64,000 nt of DNA from CAVQGZ01 sp942491665 (GTDB lineage Bacteria; Actinomycetota; Actinomycetes; Jiangellales; Jiangellaceae). The DNA is taken from positions 124,001 to 188,000 of the forward strand of contig CALOBR010000001.1 of NCBI GenBank assembly GCA_942491665.1, given 5' to 3'. The notes beneath the pieces are model-generated. The model was not told where the DNA came from. It did not search any database and saw only the letters and a program-made list of their open reading frames with translations. Of the stretch, positions 34,953-45,460 are shown piece after piece (position 1 is the first letter of the stretch; each line of letters opens with the position of its first letter). Both the position numbers and the translations under genes were made by a program.

Positions 34953-35003
34953 GAGCGCGCTGCCTGGCACCGCCGCCGGCGCGCCCCGCGGCAGACATGG
35001 CCC

Positions 35004-35009
35004 TAGCCT
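35004..35009 (+). promoter_or_regulatory. -10 element of the LON-domain gene (TAGCCT), leaderless
   Basis: Ends 7 bases before the GTG; divergent from the his operon promoter. Confidence 0.5.
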
Positions 35010-35016
35010 GCCGTGC

Positions 35017-35703
35017 GTGGCCCGCGCGATCATCCCGCTGTTCCCGTTGGGCAGCGTGCTGTTCCCCGGCCTGGCGCTGCCCCTGCACATCTTCGAGGAG
35101 CGCTACCGGCTGCTGGTCGCCCGGCTGTCCGAGGGCGAGGACGACATCGATCGGTCGTTCGGCGTCGTTGCGATCCGCGCCGGGCACGAGGTGGGCGCCT
35201 CATCCGTCGCCGCGTTGCACGAGGTGGGCACCACGGCCCTGCTGCGTCGGGTGACGCCCTACCCGGACGGCCGCTCCGACATCGTGAGTGTCGGTGCGCG
35301 ACGGTTCCGGCTGCACGCCGTCGACGACTCGCTGCCCTACCTGCAGGGCGAGGTGGAGTGGATCACGGAGGACGCCGGCCCCGCTGACATGCTGCCCGAG
35401 CTCAGCATGTCCGTGGCCACCAGGTTCGCCGACTACCAGACGCTGCTCGCCGGTGGTCCGGAGGCAGACCCCGACGTCGACGAGGTGAGCCAGCTTCCGG
35501 ACGACCCGACCGTGCTGTCCTATCTCGTCTCGGCGGCGATGCTGCTCGACCTCGGTGATCGGCAGCGGCTGCTCGCCGCGCCGAGCACCGCCGACCGGCT
35601 GGCCCGGCTGTCGTCGCTGCTGGTGCGCGAGCAGACGGTGATCGGACTGCTCGGCGCCGTTCCCGCGACCGACCTGCTGAGCTCCGGCGTGACGCTGAAC
35701 TGA
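35017..35703 (+). CDS. LON N-terminal (substrate-binding) domain protein
   Basis: 228 residues, a stand-alone LON_substr_bdg domain without the AAA+ and protease domains. The hallmark IIPLFPLGSVLFPGLALPLHIFEERYRLLV is at the N-terminus, then the conserved RRFRL and a helical C-terminal half with DPTVLSYLVSAAMLL. Its role is unclear; related proteins may bind unfolded or damaged proteins. The GTG is set by TAGCCT 7 bases upstream. Followed after 6 bases by ybaK. Confidence 0.92.
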   Translation: MARAIIPLFPLGSVLFPGLALPLHIFEERYRLLVARLSEGEDDIDRSFGVVAIRAGHEVGASSVAALHEVGTTALLRRVTPYPDGRSDIVSVGARRFRLHAVDDSLPYLQGEVEWITEDAGPADMLPELSMSVATRFADYQTLLAGGPEADPDVDEVSQLPDDPTVLSYLVSAAMLLDLGDRQRLLAAPSTADRLARLSSLLVREQTVIGLLGAVPATDLLSSGVTLN

Positions 35704-35709
35704 GCGTCG

Positions 35710-36216
35710 ATGGCCAAGAAGTCGGGCAGAGCAGGCTCGGGCGCCACCCCGGCGGTGCGGGCGCTCGTGGCGGCCGGCGTCACGTTCACCGAGCACCCGT
35801 ACGAGCACGACCCGAGCCATCCGTCCTTCGGGCTGGAGGCCGCCGACGCGCTCGGACTCGAGCCGGCGTCGGTCTTCAAGACACTTCTCGCCCACGTCGA
35901 CGCCGCGTTGGTCGTCACGGTGCTGCCGGTGACGTGCCAGCTCGACCTCAAGGCCCTCGCCGCGGCCGCCGGCGGCAAGCGTGCCGCGCTGGCGAAACCA
36001 GCCGACGCCGAGCGGGTGACGGGCTACGTGGTCGGCGGCATCAGCCCGCTAGGGCAGCGCAAGGCCTTGCCGACCGTCGTCGACAGCAGCGCCGAGACCC
36101 TGGAGACGATGTACGTCTCCGGGGGGCGGCGCGGCTTCGACCTCGGGCTCGCGCCGACCGATCTCATTGCGCTGACGCGGGCGAGCGTGGCCGCTGTGAC
36201 GGCTCCGGCTCGCTGA
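35710..36216 (+). CDS. ybaK: Cys-tRNA(Pro)/Ala-tRNA deacylase, YbaK type
   Basis: Trans-editing enzyme that hydrolyses mischarged Cys-tRNA(Pro). 168 residues. Visible YbaK features: SFGLEAADALGLEPASVFKTLL with the key lysine, LPVTCQLDLKALAAA, GYVVGGISPLGQRK and TMYVSGGRRGFDLGL. ATG start 6 bases after the LON-domain stop, so co-transcribed. Its last 53 bases overlap the 3' end of the membrane protein gene on the other strand. Confidence 0.95.
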   Translation: MAKKSGRAGSGATPAVRALVAAGVTFTEHPYEHDPSHPSFGLEAADALGLEPASVFKTLLAHVDAALVVTVLPVTCQLDLKALAAAAGGKRAALAKPADAERVTGYVVGGISPLGQRKALPTVVDSSAETLETMYVSGGRRGFDLGLAPTDLIALTRASVAAVTAPAR

Positions 36217-36663
36217 ACGCGGTCACCACCAGCACCACCGCGACGGCGACGATCGGCCAGACCAGAAGCGCGCTGTGCGCGCTCAGCTCGGGACCGGCCA
36301 CCACTTCGCCCTCGCCCGCCGCGGCAGCGAGTGCGTCGAGGCGCCCCGGGCCGAGCTGCACGGCGAGCCACCAGGCGGCGACGGAGCCGAGCAGGCCACC
36401 ACCGGCCAGCAGCGCCGGGACGATCACGCCCCGGTGCCCGGCGACGAGAAGCGCGACCGCGCAGACCAGACCGGCCACGGCACCAAGCACGACGAACGTG
36501 GCGTCACCGTCGAAGATGCTGCGCGAGGCCACCTCGTCGAACAAGAACGCCTGACCCTCGATCACCGTGTAGGTCAAGTCGGGGGCCCGCTGCCACCATC
36601 CGAGGCCGACCGCAAGCGCGGCCACCAGGTGCAGCAGCAGCGCCTGCCAGGCGAGTCGCTTGG

Positions 36664-36667
<4 letters not shown>
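36164..36667 (-). CDS. Four-pass membrane protein coupled to dnaE
   Basis: 167 residues: hydrophobic segments at about 8-24, 57-76, 82-103 and 132-150, with a hydrophilic loop (25-55) and a basic C-terminal tail. The layout resembles small actinobacterial DUF2567-type membrane proteins, but I cannot confirm the family. GTG start overlaps the dnaE stop (GTGA), so it is translated after dnaE. Tail-to-tail overlap of 53 bases with ybaK. Function unknown. Confidence 0.75.
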
Positions 36668-40209
<3,542 letters not shown>

Positions 40210-40561
40210 TCGCCGACGACCTCCTCGACACCTGATGTGTGGCTCCACGGCAGCACCCTCGGCACAGGCGTCGTAGCCCGTCCGGTTGGGTGCTGGGGAA
40301 GCGTCTCGAAGGGTAGTCGCCAGGTGCGACAGGTTCGGGCCACGGCGCGGTCGAGAGCCTGGGCGTCAGGTAGGCGCGGCGTGTCGGGCGTGTCGCCGGA
40401 CGTCGGGGAAACCGCCAGCACGCATTCGTGCCACAGGCTTCCCCCGACCTCGCCCACAGGGACGAGCAGCCCAGCGTGTCGCCCCCACCCTGGGTGCCCC
40501 GGGCGAGCGGGCCATTACCGTCGGCCCACGCTGAGCAGGTGACCGCATCGGGGGGCGTCCG
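40210..40561. other. Intergenic region between dnaE and DUF559-like gene (352 bases)
   Basis: Divergent promoter region. It holds a minus-strand TACCCT (40310-40315) about 100 bases before dnaE and a plus-strand TACCGT (40516-40521) about 40 bases before the DUF559-like gene. I see no gene, RNA or strong repeat in the rest. Confidence 0.5.
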
Positions 40562-41287
40562 ATGTCGCCCGAGCACAGCACTGTGCTGCTCGGCGGGCCG
40601 ACGAGCCAGGTGACGGGCTTGGTGGCCCTGGCTCGGGACGGCTGTACCTACGTCCCCCAGGCGCCACACGTGGACGTGCTCATCGACTGGCAGACACGTC
40701 GCCGACCGACGAGCTACGTCCGCTTCCACCGGACGCGCACGATGCCGATGCCAGCGACGCGCAACCAGGCTCCCCTGAGCCCCGTGGACCGGGCAGCTCT
40801 GCTCGCCGCCCGACAGCTCGTCACGGTCAGCGACGTACGCGCCGGGCTGAGCGACGTCGTCCAACGCCGCCTCACGACGATGGATCGACTGTCTCGAACC
40901 CGTGAGCATGAGCCGACCGCCGGGTCGGCGCTGCCCCGGCGGGTGCTGGACGAGCTCGGCGCCGGTTGCCGGTCTGTGCCCGAGATGGAGCTGAGGGACC
41001 TCGTGCTCGCTCGTCCCGCACTCGCGCGAAGGGTTCGATGGAACCGTCCGGTGGACGTCGCCGGCCGGCGTCTCGTCGCCGATGCGTGCTGGCCCGAGGC
41101 TCGGCTCATCGTCGAGGTGGACTCCATCGCCCACCACGGGCTCGGGGACGGCCCCGAGCGGACCTCACGACGTCGAGCCGCGCTCACCGCCGCCGGCTGG
41201 ACCGTCCTGTCGATCTCACCTCGGCGTATCCGAGAGGACCCGCACCGGCTTCTGGACGAGATCGAGGCGCTCGCCATCGGCCAGTGA
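40562..41287 (+). CDS. DUF559-like protein with PD-(D/E)XK (Vsr-like) nuclease domain
   Basis: 241 residues. N-terminal half (about 15-125) resembles the helical/strand region found before DUF559 domains: TGLVALARDGCTYVP, VLIDWQTRR, APLSPVDRAALLAARQL. C-terminal half (about 130-238) has E141 region, RLVADACWPEARLIVEVDS with an Asp and Glu/Asp pair, and RRRAALTAAGWTVLSISPRRI, matching Vsr/DUF559 nuclease folds. An amino-terminal winged helix common in longer relatives is absent: an in-frame stop lies 27 bases upstream of the ATG. GGGGGG precedes the ATG. DNA processing role is inferred. Confidence 0.78.
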   Translation: MSPEHSTVLLGGPTSQVTGLVALARDGCTYVPQAPHVDVLIDWQTRRRPTSYVRFHRTRTMPMPATRNQAPLSPVDRAALLAARQLVTVSDVRAGLSDVVQRRLTTMDRLSRTREHEPTAGSALPRRVLDELGAGCRSVPEMELRDLVLARPALARRVRWNRPVDVAGRRLVADACWPEARLIVEVDSIAHHGLGDGPERTSRRRAALTAAGWTVLSISPRRIREDPHRLLDEIEALAIGQ

Positions 41288-41305
41288 GAGGCCGAGCCCT
41301 TGCCG

Positions 41306-41731
41306 CTACAGCCCCCGCAGGGCGTTGGCGAGGATGGCGTCGCGCACGTAGGCAGCCAGGCCCGCCCGCCGCTGCTCGTAGTGCTCGGTGAATCGGGGGT
41401 CGGCCGTGTACATCTCACCGAGGTTGGCGTGCATCTCGTGGCTGCACGGGTAGAACCTCGTGTCGATCTGGCGCCGGTGCCGCTCGGCGACGTCCATGGC
41501 CCCGACGTCGTCGGACGGGACACCGGCGGCCAGCAGGTCGGCGAAGCCGGCCTCGATCGTCTCGGTCTCAGCGTTGATCGCCGTCCAGTCGTCCTCGGTG
41601 TAGGACGAGGTGCGCCGCGCCGACTCGGCGAAGGCATCGGTGCCACCCCAGCGTTCGCGTACCTCCTCGCCGAACTGGGCCTCGTTGCGCTCGTAGGTTC
41701 CGAGACCCTCGAACCTCTGCTCGTCGCTCAT
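41306..41731 (-). CDS. Predicted internal-start product, TipAS-like (141 aa)
   Basis: In-frame ATG at codon 121 of the tipA-like gene, starting MSDEQRFEGLG, with AAGGAG (bases 41740-41745) 8 bases upstream. It would yield the antibiotic-binding domain alone. In Streptomyces lividans the tipA gene makes TipAS (144 residues) by such an internal start. Seen: the ribosome site and frame; inferred: that it is used. Confidence 0.65.
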   Translation of the reverse strand: MSDEQRFEGLGTYERNEAQFGEEVRERWGGTDAFAESARRTSSYTEDDWTAINAETETIEAGFADLLAAGVPSDDVGAMDVAERHRRQIDTRFYPCSHEMHANLGEMYTADPRFTEHYEQRRAGLAAYVRDAILANALRGL

Positions 41732-42091
41732 CGTGAGCGCTCCTTCCATCGTCGTCAGAGTGCGGTCCACCAGGCGGCGGACTGCCGCCAGCTCGTCCAT
41801 GCGCTGCACCAGCAGGTCGCGCTGGCGCAGCAGGGCTGAGCGCCGGTCGTGACCCGGGTCGTCCAGCAGTGCGGCGATCTGCTTGAGAGAGAAGCCGAGC
41901 CGCCGGTACACGAGCAGCTCCTGCAGCCGGTCGAGGTCGCCGCTGGTGTAGCGCCGGTAGCCGGCGTGCGTGCGGTGCGACGCGACCAGCAGGCCGGTCT
42001 CGTCGTAGTGGTGCAGCGCGCGAACCGAGACTCCGGCCAGCGACGCCACCTCGCCGACGGAGTACGTCGCGACGCCGGCCTGAGTGCTCAT
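41306..42091 (-). CDS. tipA: MerR-family TipAL-type transcriptional activator
   Basis: 261 residues. MerR winged helix-turn-helix (10-78: YSVGEVASLAGVSVRALHHYDETGLL), coiled coil (80-115) and a TipAS drug-recognition domain (about 120-261). TipAS of Streptomyces binds thiopeptide antibiotics covalently through one cysteine; Cys216 in RFYPCSHEMH sits at the equivalent place, and the following LGEMYTADPRFTEHYE is typical. Its promoter has the MerR architecture and is probably self-activated. An internal ATG at codon 121 has its own AAGGAG. ATG with TAGCGT 7 bases upstream. Confidence 0.94.
   Translation of the reverse strand: MSTQAGVATYSVGEVASLAGVSVRALHHYDETGLLVASHRTHAGYRRYTSGDLDRLQELLVYRRLGFSLKQIAALLDDPGHDRRSALLRQRDLLVQRMDELAAVRRLVDRTLTTMEGALTMSDEQRFEGLGTYERNEAQFGEEVRERWGGTDAFAESARRTSSYTEDDWTAINAETETIEAGFADLLAAGVPSDDVGAMDVAERHRRQIDTRFYPCSHEMHANLGEMYTADPRFTEHYEQRRAGLAAYVRDAILANALRGL
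41740..41745 (-). promoter_or_regulatory. Internal Shine-Dalgarno (AAGGAG) for TipAS-like product
   Basis: Perfect AAGGAG, 8 bases from the internal ATG, inside codons for Met-Glu-Gly. Confidence 0.65.
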
Positions 42092-42098
42092 GACGACG

Positions 42099-42129
42099 AC
42101 GCTAGAACCTCACGCCACGTGAGGGTCAA
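42099..42129 (-). promoter_or_regulatory. MerR-type promoter of the tipA-like gene (TTGACC-19-TAGCGT)
   Basis: -35 TTGACC (42124-42129) and -10 TAGCGT (42099-42104) are 19 bases apart, the overlong spacing typical of MerR-activated promoters. The -10 ends 7 bases before the ATG, so the mRNA is probably leaderless. Confidence 0.75.
42108..42124. promoter_or_regulatory. MerR operator: inverted repeat CCTCACG-CCA-CGTGAGG
   Basis: Perfect 7-3-7 inverted repeat filling the spacer of the tipA-like promoter, where MerR proteins bind and untwist DNA. Autoregulation is the natural reading. Confidence 0.75.
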
Positions 42130-42146
42130 GCCCAGGACGCACCCGA

Positions 42147-43019
42147 TCAGGCCAGCGCGTCCAGCGCCGCCCACTGCGCCTCGTCGAGCTCGACGTCGAC
42201 GGCCGCGCAGTTCTCCTCGAGGTGACCGACGCTGCCGGTGCCCGGGATCGGGAGCATGACCGGGCTGGTTCGAAGCAGCCACGCCAGGCAGAGCTGGGCG
42301 ATCGTGTACCCGGTCTCGGCTGCCAGCGCCGACAGGGGTCCGTCGTCGGCCACCAGGTCACCGCCAGCAATCGGGAACCACGGGATGAAGGCGATGCCAG
42401 CCTCCTCGCATGCTGCCAGCACATCGGCGTGCGTCCGGTTGCCCACGTTGTAGATGTTCTGCACCGAGACGACGTCCACGAGCGCCCGCGCTGCCTGCAG
42501 CGTGGCGACGTCGACCTCGCTCAGCCCGATCAGCCCGATCTTGCCGGCCTGCTGCATCTCGGCCAGCACTGCGAGCTGATCGGCCAGCGGGTAGCGGGGG
42601 TCGACCCGGTGCAGCTGGTAGAGGTCGATGCGCTCGACGTCGAGCCGGCGCAGGCTCATCTCCACGCACTGACGCAGGTAGTTCGGCTCGCCGAGCACGT
42701 GCCATGCGTTCGGCCCGGTGCGCAGCAGCCCGCCCTTGGTGGCGACCACCACCCCGTCATAGGGGTGCAGCGCCTCGCGAACGAGGTCTTCAGAGATGAA
42801 GGGTCCGTACGAGTCGGCTGTGTCGACGAAGTCGACGCCGAGGTCGACGGCTCGACGCAGCACCCCGACGGCGGCCGCGCGGTCAGCAGGCGGGCCCCAG
42901 ATGCCGCCTCCGGTCAGGCGCATCGCCCCGTACCCGAGGCGGTGGACGTCGATCGGCGCGGGTGTGGTGGCACCAAGGGTGACGGTGCCACCACGGCTGG
43001 CTGGGGAGTCGGTCGTCAT
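42147..43019 (-). CDS. Aldo/keto reductase
   Basis: 290 residues, (beta/alpha)8 NADPH-dependent oxidoreductase. Visible: HRLGYGAMRLTGGG, DLGVDFVDTADSYGP with catalytic Asp/Tyr, VATKGGLLRTG with the catalytic Lys, YQLHRVDPRYPL with the His, LIGLSEVDV, and the C-terminal PIPGTGSVGHLEENCAA cofactor site. The chosen ATG begins the domain; ribosome site is weak (GGCAGG). It lies upstream of the tipA-like gene and on the same strand but has no clear shared promoter. Substrate unknown. Confidence 0.92.
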   Translation of the reverse strand: MTTDSPASRGGTVTLGATTPAPIDVHRLGYGAMRLTGGGIWGPPADRAAAVGVLRRAVDLGVDFVDTADSYGPFISEDLVREALHPYDGVVVATKGGLLRTGPNAWHVLGEPNYLRQCVEMSLRRLDVERIDLYQLHRVDPRYPLADQLAVLAEMQQAGKIGLIGLSEVDVATLQAARALVDVVSVQNIYNVGNRTHADVLAACEEAGIAFIPWFPIAGGDLVADDGPLSALAAETGYTIAQLCLAWLLRTSPVMLPIPGTGSVGHLEENCAAVDVELDEAQWAALDALA

Positions 43020-43051
43020 GGCGGTCAGCCTGCCACCGATGCGGTGGGGGC

Positions 43052-43978
43052 TCAGGTCGAGCGGAGCTTCTCCAGTGCCTCGGCCAGGTCGTCGGGGTAG
43101 GGCGAGGTGAACCGCACCTGCTGCCCGGTGCCGGGGTGCTCGACCTGCAGCTCGACGGCGTGCAGCCACTGCCGGGTGAGCCCGAGCCGATCGGCGAGCA
43201 CCGGGTCGGCGCCGTAGGTGAGGTCACCGGCGCACGGGTGTCGCAGCGCCGCCATGTGCACCCTGATCTGGTGGGTGCGCCCTGTCTCCAGGTGCACCTG
43301 CACCAGGGACGCCGCCGCGAACGCCTCCAGCGTGTCGTAGTGGGTCACGCTCGGCTTGCCGCCGGCCACCACCGCGAAGCGGTAGTCGGCGCTCGGGTGA
43401 CGCCCGATGGGGGCATCGACCGTGCCCCGCAGCGGGTCGAGGCGACCCTGAACGACCGCGTGGTAGACCTTGTCGACGGTGCGCTCGCGGAACTGGGTCT
43501 TGAGGCTCGTGTAGGCGTGCTCGCTCTTGGCCACCACCATCAGCCCGCTGGTGCCCACGTCGAGGCGGTGCACCACGCCTTGCCGCTCGGACGCCCCGGA
43601 CGTAGCCACGCGGTAGCCCGCGGCGGCCAGCCCCCCGACCACGGTCGGTCCGGTCCAGCCTGGGGACGGATGGGCCGCCACCCCCACCGGCTTGTCGACC
43701 ACCACGATGTCGTCGTCGTCGTGCACCACGGCCATGCCCGACACGGGCTCGGCGAGAGCCGGCGGGGCGCTGGGCGGCGCGGGCAGCGTCACGTCCAGCC
43801 ATCCCCCGGGGCTCAGCCGCGACGAGCGCCCGAGGACGTCACCGTCCAGCAGGGCGTCGCCGCGGTCGAGCAGGGCGGCGGCCCTGCTGCGCGACAGCCC
43901 AAGCATGCGGGCCAGCGCCACGTCCGCGCGCTCGCCGACCAGGCCGTCCGGTACGGGCAACGATCGGTGGTCGCTCAC
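43052..43978 (-). CDS. Pseudouridine synthase, RluA/RluD family
   Basis: 308 residues. S4 RNA-binding domain at about 11-70 (ERADVALARMLGLSRSRAAALLDRGDALLDG) and an RluA catalytic domain with Asp140 in VVHRLDVGTSGLMVVAK; terminal HLETGRTHQIRVHMA. Acts on 23S rRNA or tRNA uridines; the site is unknown, RluD-like by position next to lspA, which is widely conserved. GTG overlaps the lspA stop (GTGA). Confidence 0.95.
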   Translation of the reverse strand: MSDHRSLPVPDGLVGERADVALARMLGLSRSRAAALLDRGDALLDGDVLGRSSRLSPGGWLDVTLPAPPSAPPALAEPVSGMAVVHDDDDIVVVDKPVGVAAHPSPGWTGPTVVGGLAAAGYRVATSGASERQGVVHRLDVGTSGLMVVAKSEHAYTSLKTQFRERTVDKVYHAVVQGRLDPLRGTVDAPIGRHPSADYRFAVVAGGKPSVTHYDTLEAFAAASLVQVHLETGRTHQIRVHMAALRHPCAGDLTYGADPVLADRLGLTRQWLHAVELQVEHPGTGQQVRFTSPYPDDLAEALEKLRST

Positions 43979-44586
43979 GCGGGGTCGTCGTCAGCGTCAG
44001 GGGCGGCACTCGCCTCATGCCGCTCCTGGTCGTAGGGGATGTCACGCAGGCTGAGCACGAACACCAGGGCCACCGAGCCGACGATGGCTGCGTCGGCGAG
44101 GTTCCAGACGGGGAACCCGGGCCACTCGACGAAGTCGATCACGTACCCGCGGAAGATGCCCGGGGGCTGTGTCATGCGGTCGATGAGGTTGCCGAGCGCG
44201 CCGCCGAGGATGCCGCCCAGTGCGATCGCCCACCAGACGTTGCGTAGCCGCCGCGAGAGCCGCAGGATCGCGAACGCCACGCCGAACGCGATGATGCTGA
44301 TCACGACGGTGTACCCGCCGGCGAAGCCGAAGGCCGCCCCCGGGTTGTAGACGAGCCGCAGCTGCATCCAGGGGTCGACCAGCACGATCACCTCACCGTC
44401 GCCCAAGGCGTCGACAGCCCAGACCTTGGTGACTCGATCGATGACCAGCACCGTGGCTGCCACGGCGAGCAGGGTCAGGACGTAGCGAGCTGACCCCGGA
44501 CGTGTCGTGACGGCGGGGTCGTCGGAAGAGGGGCCCGGCGCCCCTGGTTCGAGGGGGCTCAGCGTCGCTCTTGCCGCTGCTTGCAC
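43975..44586 (-). CDS. lspA: Lipoprotein signal peptidase II
   Basis: Membrane aspartyl peptidase that cuts prolipoproteins before the lipidated Cys. Four membrane helices (YVLTLLAVAATVLVID, VVISIIAFGVAFAI, VWWAIALGGILGGALG, AAIVGSVALVFVLS). Catalytic region: GNLIDR, VIDFVEWPGFPVWNLADAAI with the two aspartates. Start uncertain: I give a GTG that overlaps the TraR gene by 28 bases (203 residues); a CTG at 44562 overlapping its stop as CTGA is an alternative. The partner lgt is not in the window. Confidence 0.9.
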   Translation of the reverse strand: MQAAARATLSPLEPGAPGPSSDDPAVTTRPGSARYVLTLLAVAATVLVIDRVTKVWAVDALGDGEVIVLVDPWMQLRLVYNPGAAFGFAGGYTVVISIIAFGVAFAILRLSRRLRNVWWAIALGGILGGALGNLIDRMTQPPGIFRGYVIDFVEWPGFPVWNLADAAIVGSVALVFVLSLRDIPYDQERHEASAAPDADDDPA

Positions 44587-45023
44587 GTCAGGCAGAGCGT
44601 CGCCCGGGGGAACGCCTGCAGACGCGCCTTGCCGATGGCTTTGCCGCACGACTCGCACACGCCGTAGCTGGAGGTCTCGATGCTGCGCAGCGCCCGCTCG
44701 ACCTGGCCGAGGATCTCGCGGTGGCTGGCCGCCAGGGCCATCTCGTGCTCGCGCTCGAACGCCTTGGCTCCGGTGTCGGCAGTGTCTTCGCCGCCCTCTT
44801 CGCCGGCGCCCTGCAGGAGTGCAGCGATGTCGGCCTCGGCGTCGGCGATCTCTGCGCGCAGCCTCGCTGCGTCCGACAGCAGCTCGTCGCGCACCTCGCT
44901 CAGCTCGGCATCGGTCCAGGGGTCTTCGTCCTCGCGGACGACGAGAGCCTCCGGGGCGACTGCGGGGTCAGCAGAAGCCTTCTTCTTGCTCGACTTCGGC
45001 TGGGCAGCCGTTCGCTGGGCCAC
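44559..45023 (-). CDS. TraR/DksA-family C4 zinc-finger protein
   Basis: 154 residues. Basic N-terminus (AQPKSSKKKAS), a coiled-coil (about 60-110: LRDELLSDAARLRAEIADAEADI) and a C-terminal zinc finger CESCGKAIGKARLQAFPRATLCLTC with four cysteines. DksA-like proteins enter the RNA polymerase secondary channel; the actinobacterial family is less studied. GTG with AAGGAG 7 bases upstream; a TTGCTG-17-TATGTT promoter lies about 30 bases upstream. Heads the TraR-lspA-pseudouridine synthase operon; divergent from ileS. Confidence 0.93.
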   Translation of the reverse strand: MAQRTAAQPKSSKKKASADPAVAPEALVVREDEDPWTDAELSEVRDELLSDAARLRAEIADAEADIAALLQGAGEEGGEDTADTGAKAFEREHEMALAASHREILGQVERALRSIETSSYGVCESCGKAIGKARLQAFPRATLCLTCKQRQERR

Positions 45024-45052
45024 AGGACCACTCCTTCTGTGCAGGTCGCGCG

Positions 45053-45081
45053 AACATACCTTCGAAGCAGGCCGGCAGCAA
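45053..45081 (-). promoter_or_regulatory. Promoter of TraR-lspA operon (TTGCTG-17-TATGTT)
   Basis: -35 TTGCTG at 45076-45081, 17-base spacer, -10 TATGTT at 45053-45058; leader of about 24 bases with AAGGAG. Confidence 0.6.
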
Positions 45082-45129
45082 CGACCAAAGGCCCTTGACC
45101 ATCTCGCCGCCGGGCGATGCGCTCGGGGA

Positions 45130-45157
45130 TCGACACTCGCCTCGGCGCGGCTATCCT
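45130..45157 (+). promoter_or_regulatory. Promoter of the ileS T-box transcript (TCGACA-16-TATCCT)
   Basis: -35 TCGACA (45130-45135) and -10 TATCCT (45152-45157); transcription start expected near 45164, giving a leader of about 297 bases before ileS. Confidence 0.6.
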
Positions 45158-45163
45158 GGAGTC

Positions 45164-45460
45164 GACATCGATGGGGACACCTGTCCACGTCGGCGGCCTG
45201 AAGCGAACCGGGGACGGTGCGAGCCCGGGAGGTGCGCGCGTGCGAGAGATCACCCCGGAGTCGCCGGAAGAACAGGTGCCCAGCAGCACGGGCGCCCCAC
45301 TAGACCCGGCAGCCTCGCGCAGAGGTGGTGAGAGGGCAGCCGGACCTCGGTGACCGACCGAGACCCGGACGCCAAGGAGGGTGGTACCGCGGGACCGGGC
45401 AACGCGCCCGAGCTCTCGTCCCTCCGTCGAAGCACGCCGACACGACGGAGAGCACCGCCC
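45164..45460 (+). promoter_or_regulatory. T-box riboswitch leader of ileS, translational type
   Basis: Binds uncharged tRNA-Ile and frees the ileS ribosome site. Seen: the T-box core GGTGGTACCGCGG at 45380-45392, which holds the bulge that pairs with the tRNA 3' end. The likely specifier ATC (Ile) is at 45249-45251 followed by A. Antisequestrator helix GGAGGG (45376-45381) pairs with CCCTCC (45420-45425). Sequestrator helix CTCCGTCG (45422-45429) pairs with CGACGGAG (45443-45450), hiding the Shine-Dalgarno GGAG. The two share bases 45422-45425 and so exclude each other. No terminator T-run, which makes control translational, as known for actinobacterial ileS. Confidence 0.93.
45422..45450 (+). 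promoter_or_regulatory. Sequestrator hairpin hiding the ileS Shine-Dalgarno
   Basis: Perfect 8-base stem CTCCGTCG/CGACGGAG with a 13-base loop; its 3' arm contains GGAG, 10 bases before the ATG. Confidence 0.85.

Noticed and set aside
45350..45460. N-terminal extension of IleS
   Set aside because: The frame is open but lies wholly inside the T-box sequence; IleS proteins begin at the ATG after the sequestrator.
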